Positions 53,254-63,382 of a stretch of DNA of 64,000 nucleotides are shown one piece after another. How positions within the stretch are numbered: position 1 is the stretch's first letter; the number at the start of each line of letters is the position of its first letter. Source of the DNA: an uncultured Bryobacteraceae bacterium (GTDB lineage: Bacteria > Acidobacteriota > Terriglobia > Bryobacterales > Bryobacteraceae). The DNA is taken from contig CALDSU010000016.1 in NCBI GenBank assembly GCA_937924525.1, positions 1-64,000 on the forward strand, written 5' to 3'. The position numbers and the translations under genes are program-made. Under the pieces are notes generated by a model. It saw only the letters and a list, made by a program, of their open reading frames with translations, did not search any database and was not told the DNA's origin.

Positions 53254-54516
53254 ATGGCCCCCGATTTGTCGCGCGAGTTGGCCGTGCGTTGGCAGGACGC
53301 CGCCGAGCCCGTCCAGATAGCCGCTCTTTTTCGCCAGGCGGGCGTGACGGCGGTGTTGCCGGAAGGGGCGGGCGAAGCGGTGGCGGCGCCATGCCGTCAG
53401 GCCGGCATCCGCGTGCTGCGCAAAGAGGAGATCCAGTTTGCCTCCTTGGCGGAGCTGGCCAAGGTCCCACGGGATAAGACCGCGGTGCTGACCGAGGGCC
53501 GCTGGCCGGGCGTGGTGAGTCCGCCGAACGTGCAGGGACGGGGCGACGAGACCGCCACGGCCAGCGCTGATCCGTGGATCGACGCGGACGGGTATTGGGC
53601 GGCGGTATTCCGCGCGCTCCACCCGGACCGGCCCGCGGTGCTCGGTTACGCCACGCCGGGCGCGGACAAGTACGTGCCGTTCGAGAGCTACGAGCTGGCC
53701 TTTATCGACGCCTACGGTTCCGGCGGAAACTATCTGCTGGATTTTGACGAGCGCTTCCGGAAGGCCTGCGCCGCCGGCGACGAGAAGGCGAGGGCGGCCT
53801 GGGCGCAACTCGGCAAGACGGCGCGGTGGATGCGCGAGCGGACCGCCTGGTTCCGCCAGGCCACGCTGCCGCGGGTGACGGTGGTGGTGGATCATTCGGA
53901 ACTGCCCGCGGAACTGGTCAACCTGATGTACCGGCGCAACGTGTCGCCCGCGCTGGTTTCACCCGCCGGCGTGCCGGCGCCTCATCCGGAGTGCAAGGTG
54001 CTGGTGGCGGCCGATTTGGAGACGATGGCCGCCGCCACCCGCGCCCAGGTGCTGGCCCATGCGCAGGCGGGCGCGACCGTGGTTTTCACGGCGCAGGAAC
54101 CGGACCCGGCGTGGAAGCTGGTGAAGACCGAGGAGGACCGCCGCTTCTTCCAGGTGGGCCGCGGACAGGTGGTGATTTACACGGACGCCATCGCCGATCC
54201 GAGCGAATTCGCCATGGATGTGATCGACCTGGTGACGCACCGGAGCCGGGCGGTGCGGCTGTGGAGCGCGCCGAGCGCGATTGCGGTGGCCACCGGGGCG
54301 CCGCCGGATTCCGGCGCGAAAGCGGCGGTGGTGGTCATCAACTACGCCACGGCCGTAGACGACCTGGTGCAGGTGCGCGTGCAGGGGCATTACGCCACCG
54401 CGCGGCTGATGCGTCCGGAAGCGGAAACCATGCCGCTGCAAACGGCCAAGCGCGGCACGACGACGGAAGTATTTCTGCCGGAGTTGCGGCGGCTGGCGGT
54501 AGTCGCGCTAGCCTGA
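53254..54516 (+). CDS. Hypothetical protein, no family recognised
   Basis: A 420-residue protein without a clear signal peptide. The reading begins MAPDLSRELAVRWQDAAEPV, includes WIDADGYWAAVFRALHPDRP and ends TTEVFLPELRRLAVVALA. Aromatic and acidic residues in the first half and a C-terminal beta-rich part suggest a sugar- or ligand-handling enzyme, but this is a guess from composition. It is followed 3 bp later by the DUF1990 gene and may share a transcript with it. Confidence 0.65.
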   Translation: MAPDLSRELAVRWQDAAEPVQIAALFRQAGVTAVLPEGAGEAVAAPCRQAGIRVLRKEEIQFASLAELAKVPRDKTAVLTEGRWPGVVSPPNVQGRGDETATASADPWIDADGYWAAVFRALHPDRPAVLGYATPGADKYVPFESYELAFIDAYGSGGNYLLDFDERFRKACAAGDEKARAAWAQLGKTARWMRERTAWFRQATLPRVTVVVDHSELPAELVNLMYRRNVSPALVSPAGVPAPHPECKVLVAADLETMAAATRAQVLAHAQAGATVVFTAQEPDPAWKLVKTEEDRRFFQVGRGQVVIYTDAIADPSEFAMDVIDLVTHRSRAVRLWSAPSAIAVATGAPPDSGAKAAVVVINYATAVDDLVQVRVQGHYATARLMRPEAETMPLQTAKRGTTTEVFLPELRRLAVVALA

Positions 54517-54519
54517 ATC

Positions 54520-55128
54520 GTGATGCTCCGGCTGGCTGAACCCTCCCCGCGCGCCCTCGAGAGAATTCATGGAAAATTAGCCGGCGTCGCGCCGTCGTTC
54601 GCGTTGGTGGGAGCGACGCGGGTGGCGCGCGCTCCGGAAGGCTATCACGGAGACCGTCAGCGGCTGCGCATCGGCTGGGGAGAGGGCGCCTTCCGCCGGG
54701 CCTCGCGCGCCCTGCGCGCCTGGAGTATGTTCGCCACCGATTGGACGCGCCTTTACCCGGCCGGCGCGCCGCTCGAGGCAGGAACCGACGTGCTGGTGCT
54801 GGTCCGCCTCGGCGTGCTGTGGACCATCCACCCGGCGCGGATCGTCGAGTTGATCGAAGAAGACACCGAGAAGCACCGGCGGTTCGGCTTTGCCTGCGCC
54901 ACGCTGCCAGGACACGCGCTCGTTGGCGAAGAGCGCTTTGTGATCGAGCACGTGAAGGAAGACAACTCGGTGTGGTACGAACTGCTTGCCTATGCGCGGC
55001 CGGCCTGGATGCTGGCGCGCCTGGCGGCGCCGCTGGTGCGGTTGTGGCAGAAGCAGTTTGGGGCGGATTCCAAGCGGGCAATGGGCCGCGCCATGGCCGC
55101 CGCGGAGGAGATCGACGGCGGGGAATGA
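54520..55128 (+). CDS. DUF1990 family protein
   Basis: A 202-residue protein of the DUF1990 type: GEGAFRRASRALRAWSMFAT, LRLGVLWTIHPARIVELIEE, FGFACATLPGHALVGEERFV and WYELLAYARPAWMLARLAAP. The family has no assigned function; it is widespread in Actinobacteria and Acidobacteria. Start is GTG 54520 or ATG 54523, 3-6 bp after the previous stop. Confidence 0.85.
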   Translation: MMLRLAEPSPRALERIHGKLAGVAPSFALVGATRVARAPEGYHGDRQRLRIGWGEGAFRRASRALRAWSMFATDWTRLYPAGAPLEAGTDVLVLVRLGVLWTIHPARIVELIEEDTEKHRRFGFACATLPGHALVGEERFVIEHVKEDNSVWYELLAYARPAWMLARLAAPLVRLWQKQFGADSKRAMGRAMAAAEEIDGGE

Positions 55129-55151
55129 TGCCCTGTTACACTGGAGGTCGC

Positions 55152-55922
55152 GTGCGCAGCTTGGTTCTCGTGGCCGCTTTGAGTTCGCTGGCCCTCTCCG
55201 GCCAGGACCTGCCGGATGGCGCCGAGGTGGTGGACCGGTATCTGGAGGCGACCGGGGGCGCGGAAGCGTATGCGCGGGTGCGGACCTACCGGGCGGTGGC
55301 GACGATCGAGTATGTCGGCAAGCCATTGCGGGGAACGTTGCGAGTCGCCCAGGCCATGCCTGACCGCAGCTACACGCTGATGGAATTGCCCGGCGTGGAC
55401 CAGGTGGAATCCGGTACGGCGGACGGCGTCGCCTGGGAGCGGTCGAAGAAACGCGGCGCGCGGATCAAGACCGGAGTGGAACGCGAGCAGGCCCTGCGCG
55501 AAGCCAGTCCGCAGGCGCGCCTGCGGTGGCGCGACTACTATCAGTCGGCGGCCTGCACCGGCGTGGAGATGGTCGAGGGCAACCCTTGTTTCCGGGTAGT
55601 GATGACGCCGAAGGAGGGCAAGCCCGAAACCCGGTATTATGACCAAAATACGGGATTGCTGTTGCGCGTGACGCGGGTGATCGCCACGCCCATGGGCGAG
55701 ACGGTCAGCGAGTCGCGGTTCTCCAACTACCGGCCGGCGGATGGCATTTTGACACCCCACTCGCTGACGCAAACCATTTTCAACACCGTCATCAGCACGC
55801 AGATTCAAATGGTGCAGGTAAACGCCGAAATTCCGGAGGCGCAATTTGTGTTGCCGGCGGAAGTAAAGTTGCTTTTGGAAAAAGGCCTCACCGCGGCGCC
55901 GCCCGCCAGGCCGAAAAAGTAA
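55152..55922 (+). CDS. Exported LolA/LolB-like protein
   Basis: A 256-residue protein with a signal peptide (SLVLVAALSSLALSG) and the mature pattern VVDRYLEATGGAEAYARVRT, VGKPLRGTLRVAQAMPD, TRYYDQNTGLLLRV, SNYRPADGILTPHSLTQTIF, which is a LolA/LolB-like lipid-binding fold. The GTG at 55152 is preceded by GGAGGT; ATG codons at 55125 and 55128 overlap the DUF1990 stop and are alternatives without a good site. It is the third protein of this fold in the window. Confidence 0.75.
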   Translation: MRSLVLVAALSSLALSGQDLPDGAEVVDRYLEATGGAEAYARVRTYRAVATIEYVGKPLRGTLRVAQAMPDRSYTLMELPGVDQVESGTADGVAWERSKKRGARIKTGVEREQALREASPQARLRWRDYYQSAACTGVEMVEGNPCFRVVMTPKEGKPETRYYDQNTGLLLRVTRVIATPMGETVSESRFSNYRPADGILTPHSLTQTIFNTVISTQIQMVQVNAEIPEAQFVLPAEVKLLLEKGLTAAPPARPKK

Positions 55923-56026
55923 CCGCGGCGCGCCCGTCGCGGCCGCGCCCGCCATCCGGTTGGCACACCCGTTGCAAGTCAGAATGAGTTGGGCAAGTGC
56001 GCCCGGCATGCGTGGAGAGAACAAAA

Positions 56027-59000
56027 GTGAGAAAAATCAATCGCTTTTTCGCATTCGTAGCGTTCCTGCTGGCCGCCATTTCGAGTAGTTTCGACACGGC
56101 GCGAGCCCAAACGACCCAAACGATCAGCGTGAGTCCAAGCCAACTGACCTTCACGGCTACGGCGGGAGGCGCGGCGCCGCCGGCCCAGGTGTTGTCGGTC
56201 ACCGGGTCGCAGGCGGGCGTGAGTTTTCTGGTGACGCGGGTCATCAATTCCTGCGGAAACGGATGGCTGGAGTTTCAGCAAAGCGGCTTTCAGACGCCCG
56301 GCACGGTCTCGGTGACCGTCAATCCGCAGAACCTGGCGGCGGGGACCTGCACGGCGACGCTCTTTGTTTCCGGAGGCAACGTGGTGCAGGTCCCGGTGAC
56401 GCTGAACGTCACCGGCGCCTCGCCCTTGACGGTGAACCCGGCGAATCTTTCCTTCACCTACCAGCTTGGCTCCCCGATACCCGCCGGACAGAACCTGACC
56501 GTGACGGCCACCTCCGCCCTGATTTACAACGTGACGGTGACCACGCAGAACAACGTGAACTGGTTGCAGGCGGGGCCCACGCAGGGTACGACACCGGGCG
56601 TGGTCAACGTGAGTGTGGACCCGGGAACACTGGTGGCGGGAACCTACCAGGGCACGGTCACGCTGACGCCACAAGGACAAGGGAACACCCCGTTTCAGGT
56701 TCCGGTGACGCTGGTGGTGACGGCGCAGCCGCAATTGACGATCACGCCTTCCGCGTTGGTGTTTAACTACCAGATCGGCGGGGCGGCGCCGCCGGCGCAG
56801 AGCATCGAATTGACCAGTACCGGAACGGTGATCGGTTTCACCGCCCAGTCAAACGCCAACTGGCTGGTGGTCACTCCCGGCGCGGCTACCACGCCCGCGT
56901 CGCTCACCGTGACCATCCAGACGCAACTGCTGAACCAGCCGGGATCCTACCCAGGCGTGATCACGATTACTCCCCTGGGCGTCGGCAGCCCGCAGACCGT
57001 TTCGGTCACCGCCAATGTCGGGACCACGCCGTTTCTCAACGTATCACCCAACCAGTTGACGTTCCGGCTCCAAATAGGGGGGCCGAATCCGCCCGATCAG
57101 GAAGTTGCGGTCTCGAGCACTGGCGTGGCGCAGGCGTTCACCACCCAGGTAACCACGCAGACTGGCGGCAACTGGCTGGTGGTGCGCACGCAGAATCCCA
57201 CGACGACCCAGCCCCTGGTGATCGGCGTGAACCCGGCGGGACTGGCGCCCGGCACGTATCGCGGGAACATCGCGCTCCTTGCGCAGGGCGCGGTGGGCAC
57301 GCCGCCGTCGGTCTCGGTAACGCTCCAGGTGACCAATGATCCGGTGCTGATCCTGGGTCAGGAAGCGGTGAATTTCGCTTTCCAGACGTCGCGGCCGGCG
57401 CCGCCGGCGGTTCCGGTTTCGGTGATCAGTTCCGGGGCCGCGTTGAGTTTCCAGGCGGCCAAGGGAGATGTGGCATGGCTGGTGCTGACTGCGCCGACCG
57501 GCGCCACGCCGGGGAGCTTCTTCGTCGGGGTGAACACGACCGGCCTGACGCCGGGCACGTACGAAGCCAACATCACGGTCACCGCGCCCGGCACCCAGAA
57601 TGCGCCCATCAGCCTGCCGGTTCGCCTCGTGGTGAGCAACAGCGCTTTGCTGACGGTGAGTACGGGTTCGCTTGAATTCCGCGTCCCGGTGGGCGCCAGC
57701 ATCCAGCCGATTCAGAACGTGGCGGTATCGTCGACCGATCTCAGCGCGCTGCCCTTCACGGTCAGTTTGAGCACGGCGAACAACCTCAACTGGCTGCTAA
57801 CGGACCTGCCGCAAGGCGGCACTACGCCCCGTAATGTGGGGCTGACGGTAAACCCGGCGGGATTCGGACCCGGACGGTACACGGGCGCCTTGGAGATCGC
57901 CTCGGCGGGGGTGGCCAACAGCCCGCAGCGCGTCAGCGTGGCGATGGTGGTCCAGCCTACCGAAACGCTGGTGGCCAACCCGGTGCAATTGACGTTCAAC
58001 CAGACGCTGGGCGGGACCGCGCCCGGGGAGCAGACGATCCAGGTTACGGCGTCCTCCGGCGCCAGCCTTGCCTTCCTGGCCTCTTCGTCGACCCTTTCGG
58101 GCGGCGCCTGGCTCAACGTGACGCCCACCGCAGGCAACACCCCCGGACAGTTGCGCGTCACGGTGAGCGGCGGCAACCTGACCGTGGGCACCTACAGCGG
58201 GAGTGTCGTCGTGCAGTCGTCCGGCGCGCAGAACACGCTCACGATCCCGGTGACTTTGAACGTGACCGCGCAACGGAACCTGACCCTGACGCCGAACGCG
58301 CTGTCTTTTAGTTACCAGGTGGGCGCGGCGGCGCCGGCGCCCCAGACGATCGCGGTGACCTCCTCGGGCGGGCCGGTGAATTTCACCACGCGGGTCGAGG
58401 TGGAAGGCCAGCCGCCAACCTGGCTGAATGTTTCGCCGGCCAGCGGCGCGACTCCCGGCAACCTTAGCGTTTCCATTACCACCACCGGGCTGCAACCGGG
58501 CACGTACCGCGGGACGATCCGGGTCATCTCGGAAGCCGCGGCGAACTCGCCCCAGACCGCCACGGTGACGCTAACCGTCACGGGCACCCTCCTCCAGGTT
58601 TCGCCCAGCGCGATGAACTTCAGTTTCGCGGCGGGAGGCGCGCCGCCGGGTGCGCTCCAGGCCCAGGTAGCCTCCAGCGGCACGCCACTGAATTTCACCG
58701 CGACGGTCTCCACCGGGGGCGGCGGCAACTGGCTGAGCGTCAGCCCGCCCAGCGGGGTGACTCCCGGAACGCTGACCGTCTCGGTGAATCCCCTGGGGCT
58801 GCCTGCGGGAACGTACACCGGCACGGTGACGATTGCGTCGGCGGCCGCCGCCAACTCTCCGCGCACCATCCCGGTGACCTTTACCATATCCGGCCCGTCC
58901 ACGGCGCCGGTGATTCGGGAAGTGTTGCACGGGGCGACCCTGCTGGCCTCCGAACTGTCAGCGGGTTTGATCTTTACGATCAAGGGGTCCGGCCTGGGTC

Positions 59001-59617
59001 CGTCGGAGGGACAAGTCTTTAGCTTGGTTGGCGGCAGGGTCCCGACCACGCTGGGAGGGGTCCGCGTGCTGGTGGATGACATCCCCGCGCCGCTCCTGTT
59101 CGTCCGAACCGACCAAATCAACGCCATCGTGCCGTACGCGGTGGCGAACCGGTTTGGAGCCCGGGTGCGGGTGGAGTATTTCGGGCTGTTGTCGTCGCCG
59201 GTGGACGTCCGGGTGGGGACAGCCTCCCCCGGGATCTTCACGGTGACCCAAACCGGAGCGGGCCAGGGGGCGATTCTGAACCAGAACAACAGCGTCAACG
59301 CCGCCAACAACCCGGCGGACCGCGGTTCGGTGATCGCGATCTACGCCACCGGGGAGGGACAGACGACTCCACCTGGCGTGGACGGAGGCGTGAACAACGG
59401 TCCGACCTTCCCGCGGCCCATTGGCGAAGTGCGCGTCTTTATCGGTGGCATTGAAGCCAATGTGCAGTACGCCGGGGCGGCGCCTACTTTCGTCGCCGGG
59501 GTGATGCAAGTGAACGCGGTGGTGCCGCAGGCGCTGGCGCCAGGCGCCGCCGTGCCCGTGGTGATCCGGGTGGGGGGCGTCTCGTCGCCGCAGGTGGCCA
59601 CGGTGGCCATCCGGTAG
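56027..59617 (+). CDS. Secreted protein of nine BACON-like repeats with TIGR03437-type C-terminus
   Basis: About 1196 residues. Signal peptide FFAFVAFLLAAISSSFDTA, then nine repeats of about 95-105 residues. Each repeat begins like LTVxPxxLxFxYQxGGxxPP, has NWLxVxP in the middle, GLxxGTYxGxxxV near the end and closes with VPVTLxVT. The final 230 residues (from about LHGATLLASELSAGLIFTIK, including DQINAIVPYAVA and YATGEGQTTPPG) form the TIGR03437-type domain, a marker of Solibacter-like Acidobacteria. GTG 56027 with GGAGAG upstream is preferred over ATG 55997. Likely a cell-surface or extracellular adhesin or carbohydrate-binding protein. Confidence 0.85.
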   Translation: MRKINRFFAFVAFLLAAISSSFDTARAQTTQTISVSPSQLTFTATAGGAAPPAQVLSVTGSQAGVSFLVTRVINSCGNGWLEFQQSGFQTPGTVSVTVNPQNLAAGTCTATLFVSGGNVVQVPVTLNVTGASPLTVNPANLSFTYQLGSPIPAGQNLTVTATSALIYNVTVTTQNNVNWLQAGPTQGTTPGVVNVSVDPGTLVAGTYQGTVTLTPQGQGNTPFQVPVTLVVTAQPQLTITPSALVFNYQIGGAAPPAQSIELTSTGTVIGFTAQSNANWLVVTPGAATTPASLTVTIQTQLLNQPGSYPGVITITPLGVGSPQTVSVTANVGTTPFLNVSPNQLTFRLQIGGPNPPDQEVAVSSTGVAQAFTTQVTTQTGGNWLVVRTQNPTTTQPLVIGVNPAGLAPGTYRGNIALLAQGAVGTPPSVSVTLQVTNDPVLILGQEAVNFAFQTSRPAPPAVPVSVISSGAALSFQAAKGDVAWLVLTAPTGATPGSFFVGVNTTGLTPGTYEANITVTAPGTQNAPISLPVRLVVSNSALLTVSTGSLEFRVPVGASIQPIQNVAVSSTDLSALPFTVSLSTANNLNWLLTDLPQGGTTPRNVGLTVNPAGFGPGRYTGALEIASAGVANSPQRVSVAMVVQPTETLVANPVQLTFNQTLGGTAPGEQTIQVTASSGASLAFLASSSTLSGGAWLNVTPTAGNTPGQLRVTVSGGNLTVGTYSGSVVVQSSGAQNTLTIPVTLNVTAQRNLTLTPNALSFSYQVGAAAPAPQTIAVTSSGGPVNFTTRVEVEGQPPTWLNVSPASGATPGNLSVSITTTGLQPGTYRGTIRVISEAAANSPQTATVTLTVTGTLLQVSPSAMNFSFAAGGAPPGALQAQVASSGTPLNFTATVSTGGGGNWLSVSPPSGVTPGTLTVSVNPLGLPAGTYTGTVTIASAAAANSPRTIPVTFTISGPSTAPVIREVLHGATLLASELSAGLIFTIKGSGLGPSEGQVFSLVGGRVPTTLGGVRVLVDDIPAPLLFVRTDQINAIVPYAVANRFGARVRVEYFGLLSSPVDVRVGTASPGIFTVTQTGAGQGAILNQNNSVNAANNPADRGSVIAIYATGEGQTTPPGVDGGVNNGPTFPRPIGEVRVFIGGIEANVQYAGAAPTFVAGVMQVNAVVPQALAPGAAVPVVIRVGGVSSPQVATVAIR

Positions 59618-59817
59618 GCTGTAGGCGAAGATCAGCGCTGCCCGGTCCCGGGTGGGATGATGCCCCTCCAGGCACGCGGGGTTTGCCGAACGTTCCGAGC
59701 CACAAGCGGAAGCCAGTGGACCAGGCGTTCGGGTTACGGCAGGCGGGCGGGAGGGCGGCGGGGGCCTATGCTGGGGCCCCTCCCTGCCGGTCGGGGCTCT
59801 GAAGGTGGAGCGGTCTG

Positions 59818-60261
59818 GTGATTCGGGCGGCGAACCGGGGAGACCTCCACTCCCTGGAAGCGATTGAAAGGCAATCTCCCGGGTCCGCCGGGTGGGCGGC
59901 CGAAGCTTACCTGGACTACGACTGCCGCGTGGCGGAGCAGGGCGGGCGGGTAGTCGCCTTTCTGGTGGTCCGGCGGGTCGCCCCAGACGAGGCCGAGATC
60001 CTGAACGTGGTGGTCGACCCGGCGGCGCGACGGCAGGGATGGGCTCGGCGATTGATCGGAGAGTTCCTCGCAGAGTTTGACGGAACCTGCTGGCTCGAGG
60101 TGCGGGAATCGAACGTTGCTGCCCGTTTACTCTATGATTCTATGGGATTTCAGGTCGCGGGAGCCCGCTCCGGGTACTATACCGAACCCTCGGAAAGCGC
60201 GGTTGTCATGACTATACAAACGTGTTACCGTGAGGGCAGACGGACGGGGAAGAATGGGTGA
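59818..60261 (+). CDS. GNAT acetyltransferase, RimI-like
   Basis: A 147-residue GNAT enzyme: acetyl-CoA-binding motif VVDPAARRQGWARRLIGEFL and RimI-type EVRESNVAARLLYDSMGFQV with a C-terminal YYTEPSESAVVM. RimI acetylates ribosomal protein S18, but related proteins have other targets, so the substrate is not certain. GTG 59818 is the start. The 200-bp gap upstream holds a short hairpin (GCCCC and GGGGC arms near 59776-59797). Confidence 0.85.
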   Translation: MIRAANRGDLHSLEAIERQSPGSAGWAAEAYLDYDCRVAEQGGRVVAFLVVRRVAPDEAEILNVVVDPAARRQGWARRLIGEFLAEFDGTCWLEVRESNVAARLLYDSMGFQVAGARSGYYTEPSESAVVMTIQTCYREGRRTGKNG

Positions 60262-60361
60262 CCCGCACCGCCACTTTCGAACCGAGGAAGTGGGATTACC
60301 CACCGGTTCCGGCCCTTTGCGGGACCGGCGCGGCGACCTCACTGAAGGAGGAATTGCCCAG

Positions 60362-60598
60362 ATGGACTTCATGAACACCGAACAGTTGAAAGCGCACCTG
60401 ATGGCCACGGACGAGGAGTTTCGCCAGTTGGCGGCGCAGCATTCTGAATATGAGCGCCGGATTCAGGAGATCGAATCGCACGTGCACGTCACTCCGGCGG
60501 ATGAGGACGAGGAGCACCGGCTGAAAAAGTTGAAGTTGCACTGCAAGGATCGAATGGAAGTCATCTTGAATCGTTATCGGCAGCAGCCTGTAGCGTAA
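60362..60598 (+). CDS. DUF465 (YdcH-like) small coiled-coil protein
   Basis: A 78-residue helical protein: LKAHLMATDEEFRQLAAQHS, EYERRIQEIESHVHVTPADE and LKKLKLHCKDRMEVILNRYR, which is the DUF465/YdcH pattern of two helices separated by an acidic turn. Function unknown. ATG 60362 follows the strong site GAAGGAGGAA. The 100-bp leader holds a hairpin (CCGGT-CCG and CGG-ACCGG arms at about 60301-60330). Confidence 0.85.
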   Translation: MDFMNTEQLKAHLMATDEEFRQLAAQHSEYERRIQEIESHVHVTPADEDEEHRLKKLKLHCKDRMEVILNRYRQQPVA

Positions 60599-60625
60599 CG
60601 TCGGGTGCGCGACACACCGGGAGAG

Positions 60626-60667
60626 GCCCGGACTGGCAGGAATCGCCAGTCCGGGCTTTTTGTTTTT
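60626..60667 (+). terminator. Intrinsic terminator after DUF465 gene
   Basis: A perfect 12-bp stem GCCCGGACTGGC / GCCAGTCCGGGC around a 7-base loop is followed by TTTTTGTTTTT. It is the clearest terminator in the window and ends the DUF465 transcript. Confidence 0.9.
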
Positions 60668-60762
60668 GGGAGCAAGCACCCTCCCCTGCGGGGCCGTGAA
60701 GGCCGCCAACTCTGCCACCATGAAAAGAGACAGCCAGGCACAAACGTCAACAGGAAACCGGA

Positions 60763-63381
60763 ATGAACCAGGAAGAAATTCGCCTTCTCGAATCGCGTGA
60801 GCGCCGTAAGCATTGGAAACGCTGGGGGCCCTATGTGAGCGACCGGGCGTGGGGGACGGTGCGCGAAGACTACAGCGCCGATGGCCGAGCCTGGGACTAT
60901 TTCCCGTTCGACCATGCCCGCTCGCGCGCCTACCGTTGGGGAGAAGACGGCCTCGCGGGCGTCTGCGACCGGCACCAGCACATCTGCCTGGCTCTGGCGC
61001 TGTGGAACGGACGGGATCCGTTTCTCAAAGAACGACTCTTCGGCCTCACCGGACATCAGGGCAACCGCGGGGAGGACGTCAAGGAATACTACTTCTACCT
61101 GGATTCCACGCCCACGCACTCCTACATGAAGTTCCTGTACAAGTACCCGCAAGGGGCGTTTCCCTACCGGTGGCTGGTGGAGGAGAACGCGCGGCGCGGC
61201 CGGACTCAGCCCGAGTTCGAACTGCTGGACACCGGGGTCTTTGCTGAGGACCGTTATTTCGACGTGTTCGTCGAGTACGCGAAGGCGGACGTGGAAGATC
61301 TCTGTATGCGCTTCACCGCGGTGAACCGGGGTCCGGAAGCCGCCACGCTGGAGATCCTGCCCACGCTGTGGTTTCGGAACCGGTGGAGTTGGCATGCGGG
61401 CGCCATCCGCCCGTGGGCGCGGCAAGCGGCCGCGGGCCGGGTCGAGATCGAGGAAGAAGCGTATGGGCAGCGGTGGCTGGAATGCGAGGACGCGGCGGAA
61501 CTGCTGTTCACTGAAAACGATACCAACTACCAGAAACTATTCGGGATCGCCAGCGAGGGGCGCTACTTCAAGGACGGGATTGACGACTACGTGGTGGGGG
61601 GCCGGGGTGACGCGGTGAACCCGGAGAAGATCGGCACCAAGGTGTCGGCTCGCTATGTTTTCACGCTCGCACCAGGCGAGTCGCGGGCCGTGCGGGTGCG
61701 GTTTGCGAACGCCATCCGGGGATTCGCCGATTTCGACCGCGTGTTCGCGGAACGGATGGCGGAGGCCGATGAATTCTACGCAAAACTGGCCATGGCGGCG
61801 TCCAGCGAGGACGCCCGCCTGGTGCAGCGACAGGCCTTCGCGGGCATGTTCTGGACCAAGCAGTTTTACCACTACGACGTGAAGCGCTGGCTGAGCGGCG
61901 ACCCGGGTCATCCCGCGCCGCCTGCTTCCCGCCTGACGGGCCGCAACCATCTGTGGACCCACCTGTTCAACGAGGACGTGATCTCGATGCCGGACAAGTG
62001 GGAGTATCCCTGGTACGCCGCCTGGGATCTGGCGTTTCACTGCGTGCCCATCGCGCTGGCGGACCCGGATTACGCCAAGGAACAGCTCATTCTGATGTTA
62101 CGGGAATGGTACATGCACCCCAACGGCCAGATTCCCGCCTACGAGTGGGCCTTCGGCGACGTCAACCCGCCGGTGCACGGTTGGGCGGCGTTGCGCGTGT
62201 ACAAGATCGATCAGAAGCGCTGCGGCCGGCCCGACGTGAAGTTCCTCGAGAAGATCTTTCACAAGCTGTTGTTGAATTTCACCTGGTGGGTAAATCGCAA
62301 GGATCTGCAGGACAACAACCTGTTTCAGGGGGGCTTTCTCGGGCTGGACAATATCGGGGTGTTCGACCGGTCCGCTCCACTGCCGACGGGCGGCTACCTG
62401 GAGCAGTCCGACGGGACCAGCTGGATGGCGTTCTACACGCTGGTGATGCTTAACATCGCCATCGAGCTTTCGTTTCACAACCTGGCTTACGAGGATGTCG
62501 CCAGCAAGTTCTTTGAACACTTCGTCCATATCAACCACGCGATGAACCACATGGGCCCGCGGGGCGTGGGCCTGTGGGACGAAGCCGACGGTTTCTACTA
62601 CGACGTGTTGCACCTGCCGAACGGGCAATACGTGCGTATGAAAGTCCGATCGCTGGTCGGGCTGATTCCGTTAATCGCCGTGGGCACGCTCGAACCCAGG
62701 TACGTGGACCGTCTGCCGGGATTCCGCCGCCGGATGGAATGGTTTCTGAACAACCATGAGGACGCGCGGAGCCACCTGGACATGCGGACCGCCCCGGATG
62801 GCGGGGTGCGCCGGCTCCTTTCGGTGGTCAGCCTCGAGCAATTGCCTCGCGTCCTGCGTTATCTGCTGGATGAGAACGAATTTCTCTCGCCGCACGGCAT
62901 CCGGTCGCTCTCCCGCTACCACGCGCGGCATCCGTACCGGTTCTTCGCCGGCGGGCAAGAACACCGGGTGGACTATGAACCGGCGGAGTCGTCGAGCGGC
63001 CTGTTTGGCGGCAACTCGAACTGGCGCGGGCCGGTGTGGTTCCCGGTGAACCTTCTGATCATTGAAGCGTTGCAGCGATTTCACTACTACCTGGGGGATG
63101 CCTACCGGGTGGAGTACCCGACGGGCTCCGGGAACGATGCCACGCTGTGGGAGATCGCGGCGGACCTGTCGCGCCGGCTCAGCCACATTTTTCTCCGCGA
63201 CGGGCAGGGACGCCGCCCGGTCTACGGAGGTACGGAAAAGTTCCAGCGGGATCCTCACTGGCGGGACCTGATTCTCTTCTACGAGTACTTCCACGGCGAC
63301 AACGGCGCGGGGCTGGGGGCGAGTCACCAGACCGGGTGGACTGGCCTGGTAGCCAAACTCCTTCAACAGAGCGGGGTCTAG
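60763..63381 (+). CDS. GH63-like alpha-glucosidase family protein
   Basis: An 872-residue cytoplasmic-type protein of the MGH1/GH63 group: [20 protein letters not shown] at the start, then [20 protein letters not shown], an (alpha/alpha)6 barrel with [20 protein letters not shown] (candidate acid Asp) and [20 protein letters not shown], and an end with [13 protein letters not shown]. Members cleave alpha-linked glucosyl residues, for example in trehalose-, glucosylglycerate- or mannosylglycerate-type compounds. Substrate here is unknown. No signal peptide is seen. Confidence 0.85.
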   Translation: MNQEEIRLLESRERRKHWKRWGPYVSDRAWGTVREDYSADGRAWDYFPFDHARSRAYRWGEDGLAGVCDRHQHICLALALWNGRDPFLKERLFGLTGHQGNRGEDVKEYYFYLDSTPTHSYMKFLYKYPQGAFPYRWLVEENARRGRTQPEFELLDTGVFAEDRYFDVFVEYAKADVEDLCMRFTAVNRGPEAATLEILPTLWFRNRWSWHAGAIRPWARQAAAGRVEIEEEAYGQRWLECEDAAELLFTENDTNYQKLFGIASEGRYFKDGIDDYVVGGRGDAVNPEKIGTKVSARYVFTLAPGESRAVRVRFANAIRGFADFDRVFAERMAEADEFYAKLAMAASSEDARLVQRQAFAGMFWTKQFYHYDVKRWLSGDPGHPAPPASRLTGRNHLWTHLFNEDVISMPDKWEYPWYAAWDLAFHCVPIALADPDYAKEQLILMLREWYMHPNGQIPAYEWAFGDVNPPVHGWAALRVYKIDQKRCGRPDVKFLEKIFHKLLLNFTWWVNRKDLQDNNLFQGGFLGLDNIGVFDRSAPLPTGGYLEQSDGTSWMAFYTLVMLNIAIELSFHNLAYEDVASKFFEHFVHINHAMNHMGPRGVGLWDEADGFYYDVLHLPNGQYVRMKVRSLVGLIPLIAVGTLEPRYVDRLPGFRRRMEWFLNNHEDARSHLDMRTAPDGGVRRLLSVVSLEQLPRVLRYLLDENEFLSPHGIRSLSRYHARHPYRFFAGGQEHRVDYEPAESSSGLFGGNSNWRGPVWFPVNLLIIEALQRFHYYLGDAYRVEYPTGSGNDATLWEIAADLSRRLSHIFLRDGQGRRPVYGGTEKFQRDPHWRDLILFYEYFHGDNGAGLGASHQTGWTGLVAKLLQQSGV

Positions 63382-63382
63382 T

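Noticed and set aside
52375-53895. Extension of the RraA-like frame upstream to 53895
   Set aside because: The upstream part is antisense to the gene at 53254; homology and the signal peptide start at 53127.
56100-58900. Repeated DNA that might be taken for a CRISPR or tandem DNA repeat
   Set aside because: The repeats are diverged protein domains of about 100 codons, not short identical repeats with spacers.
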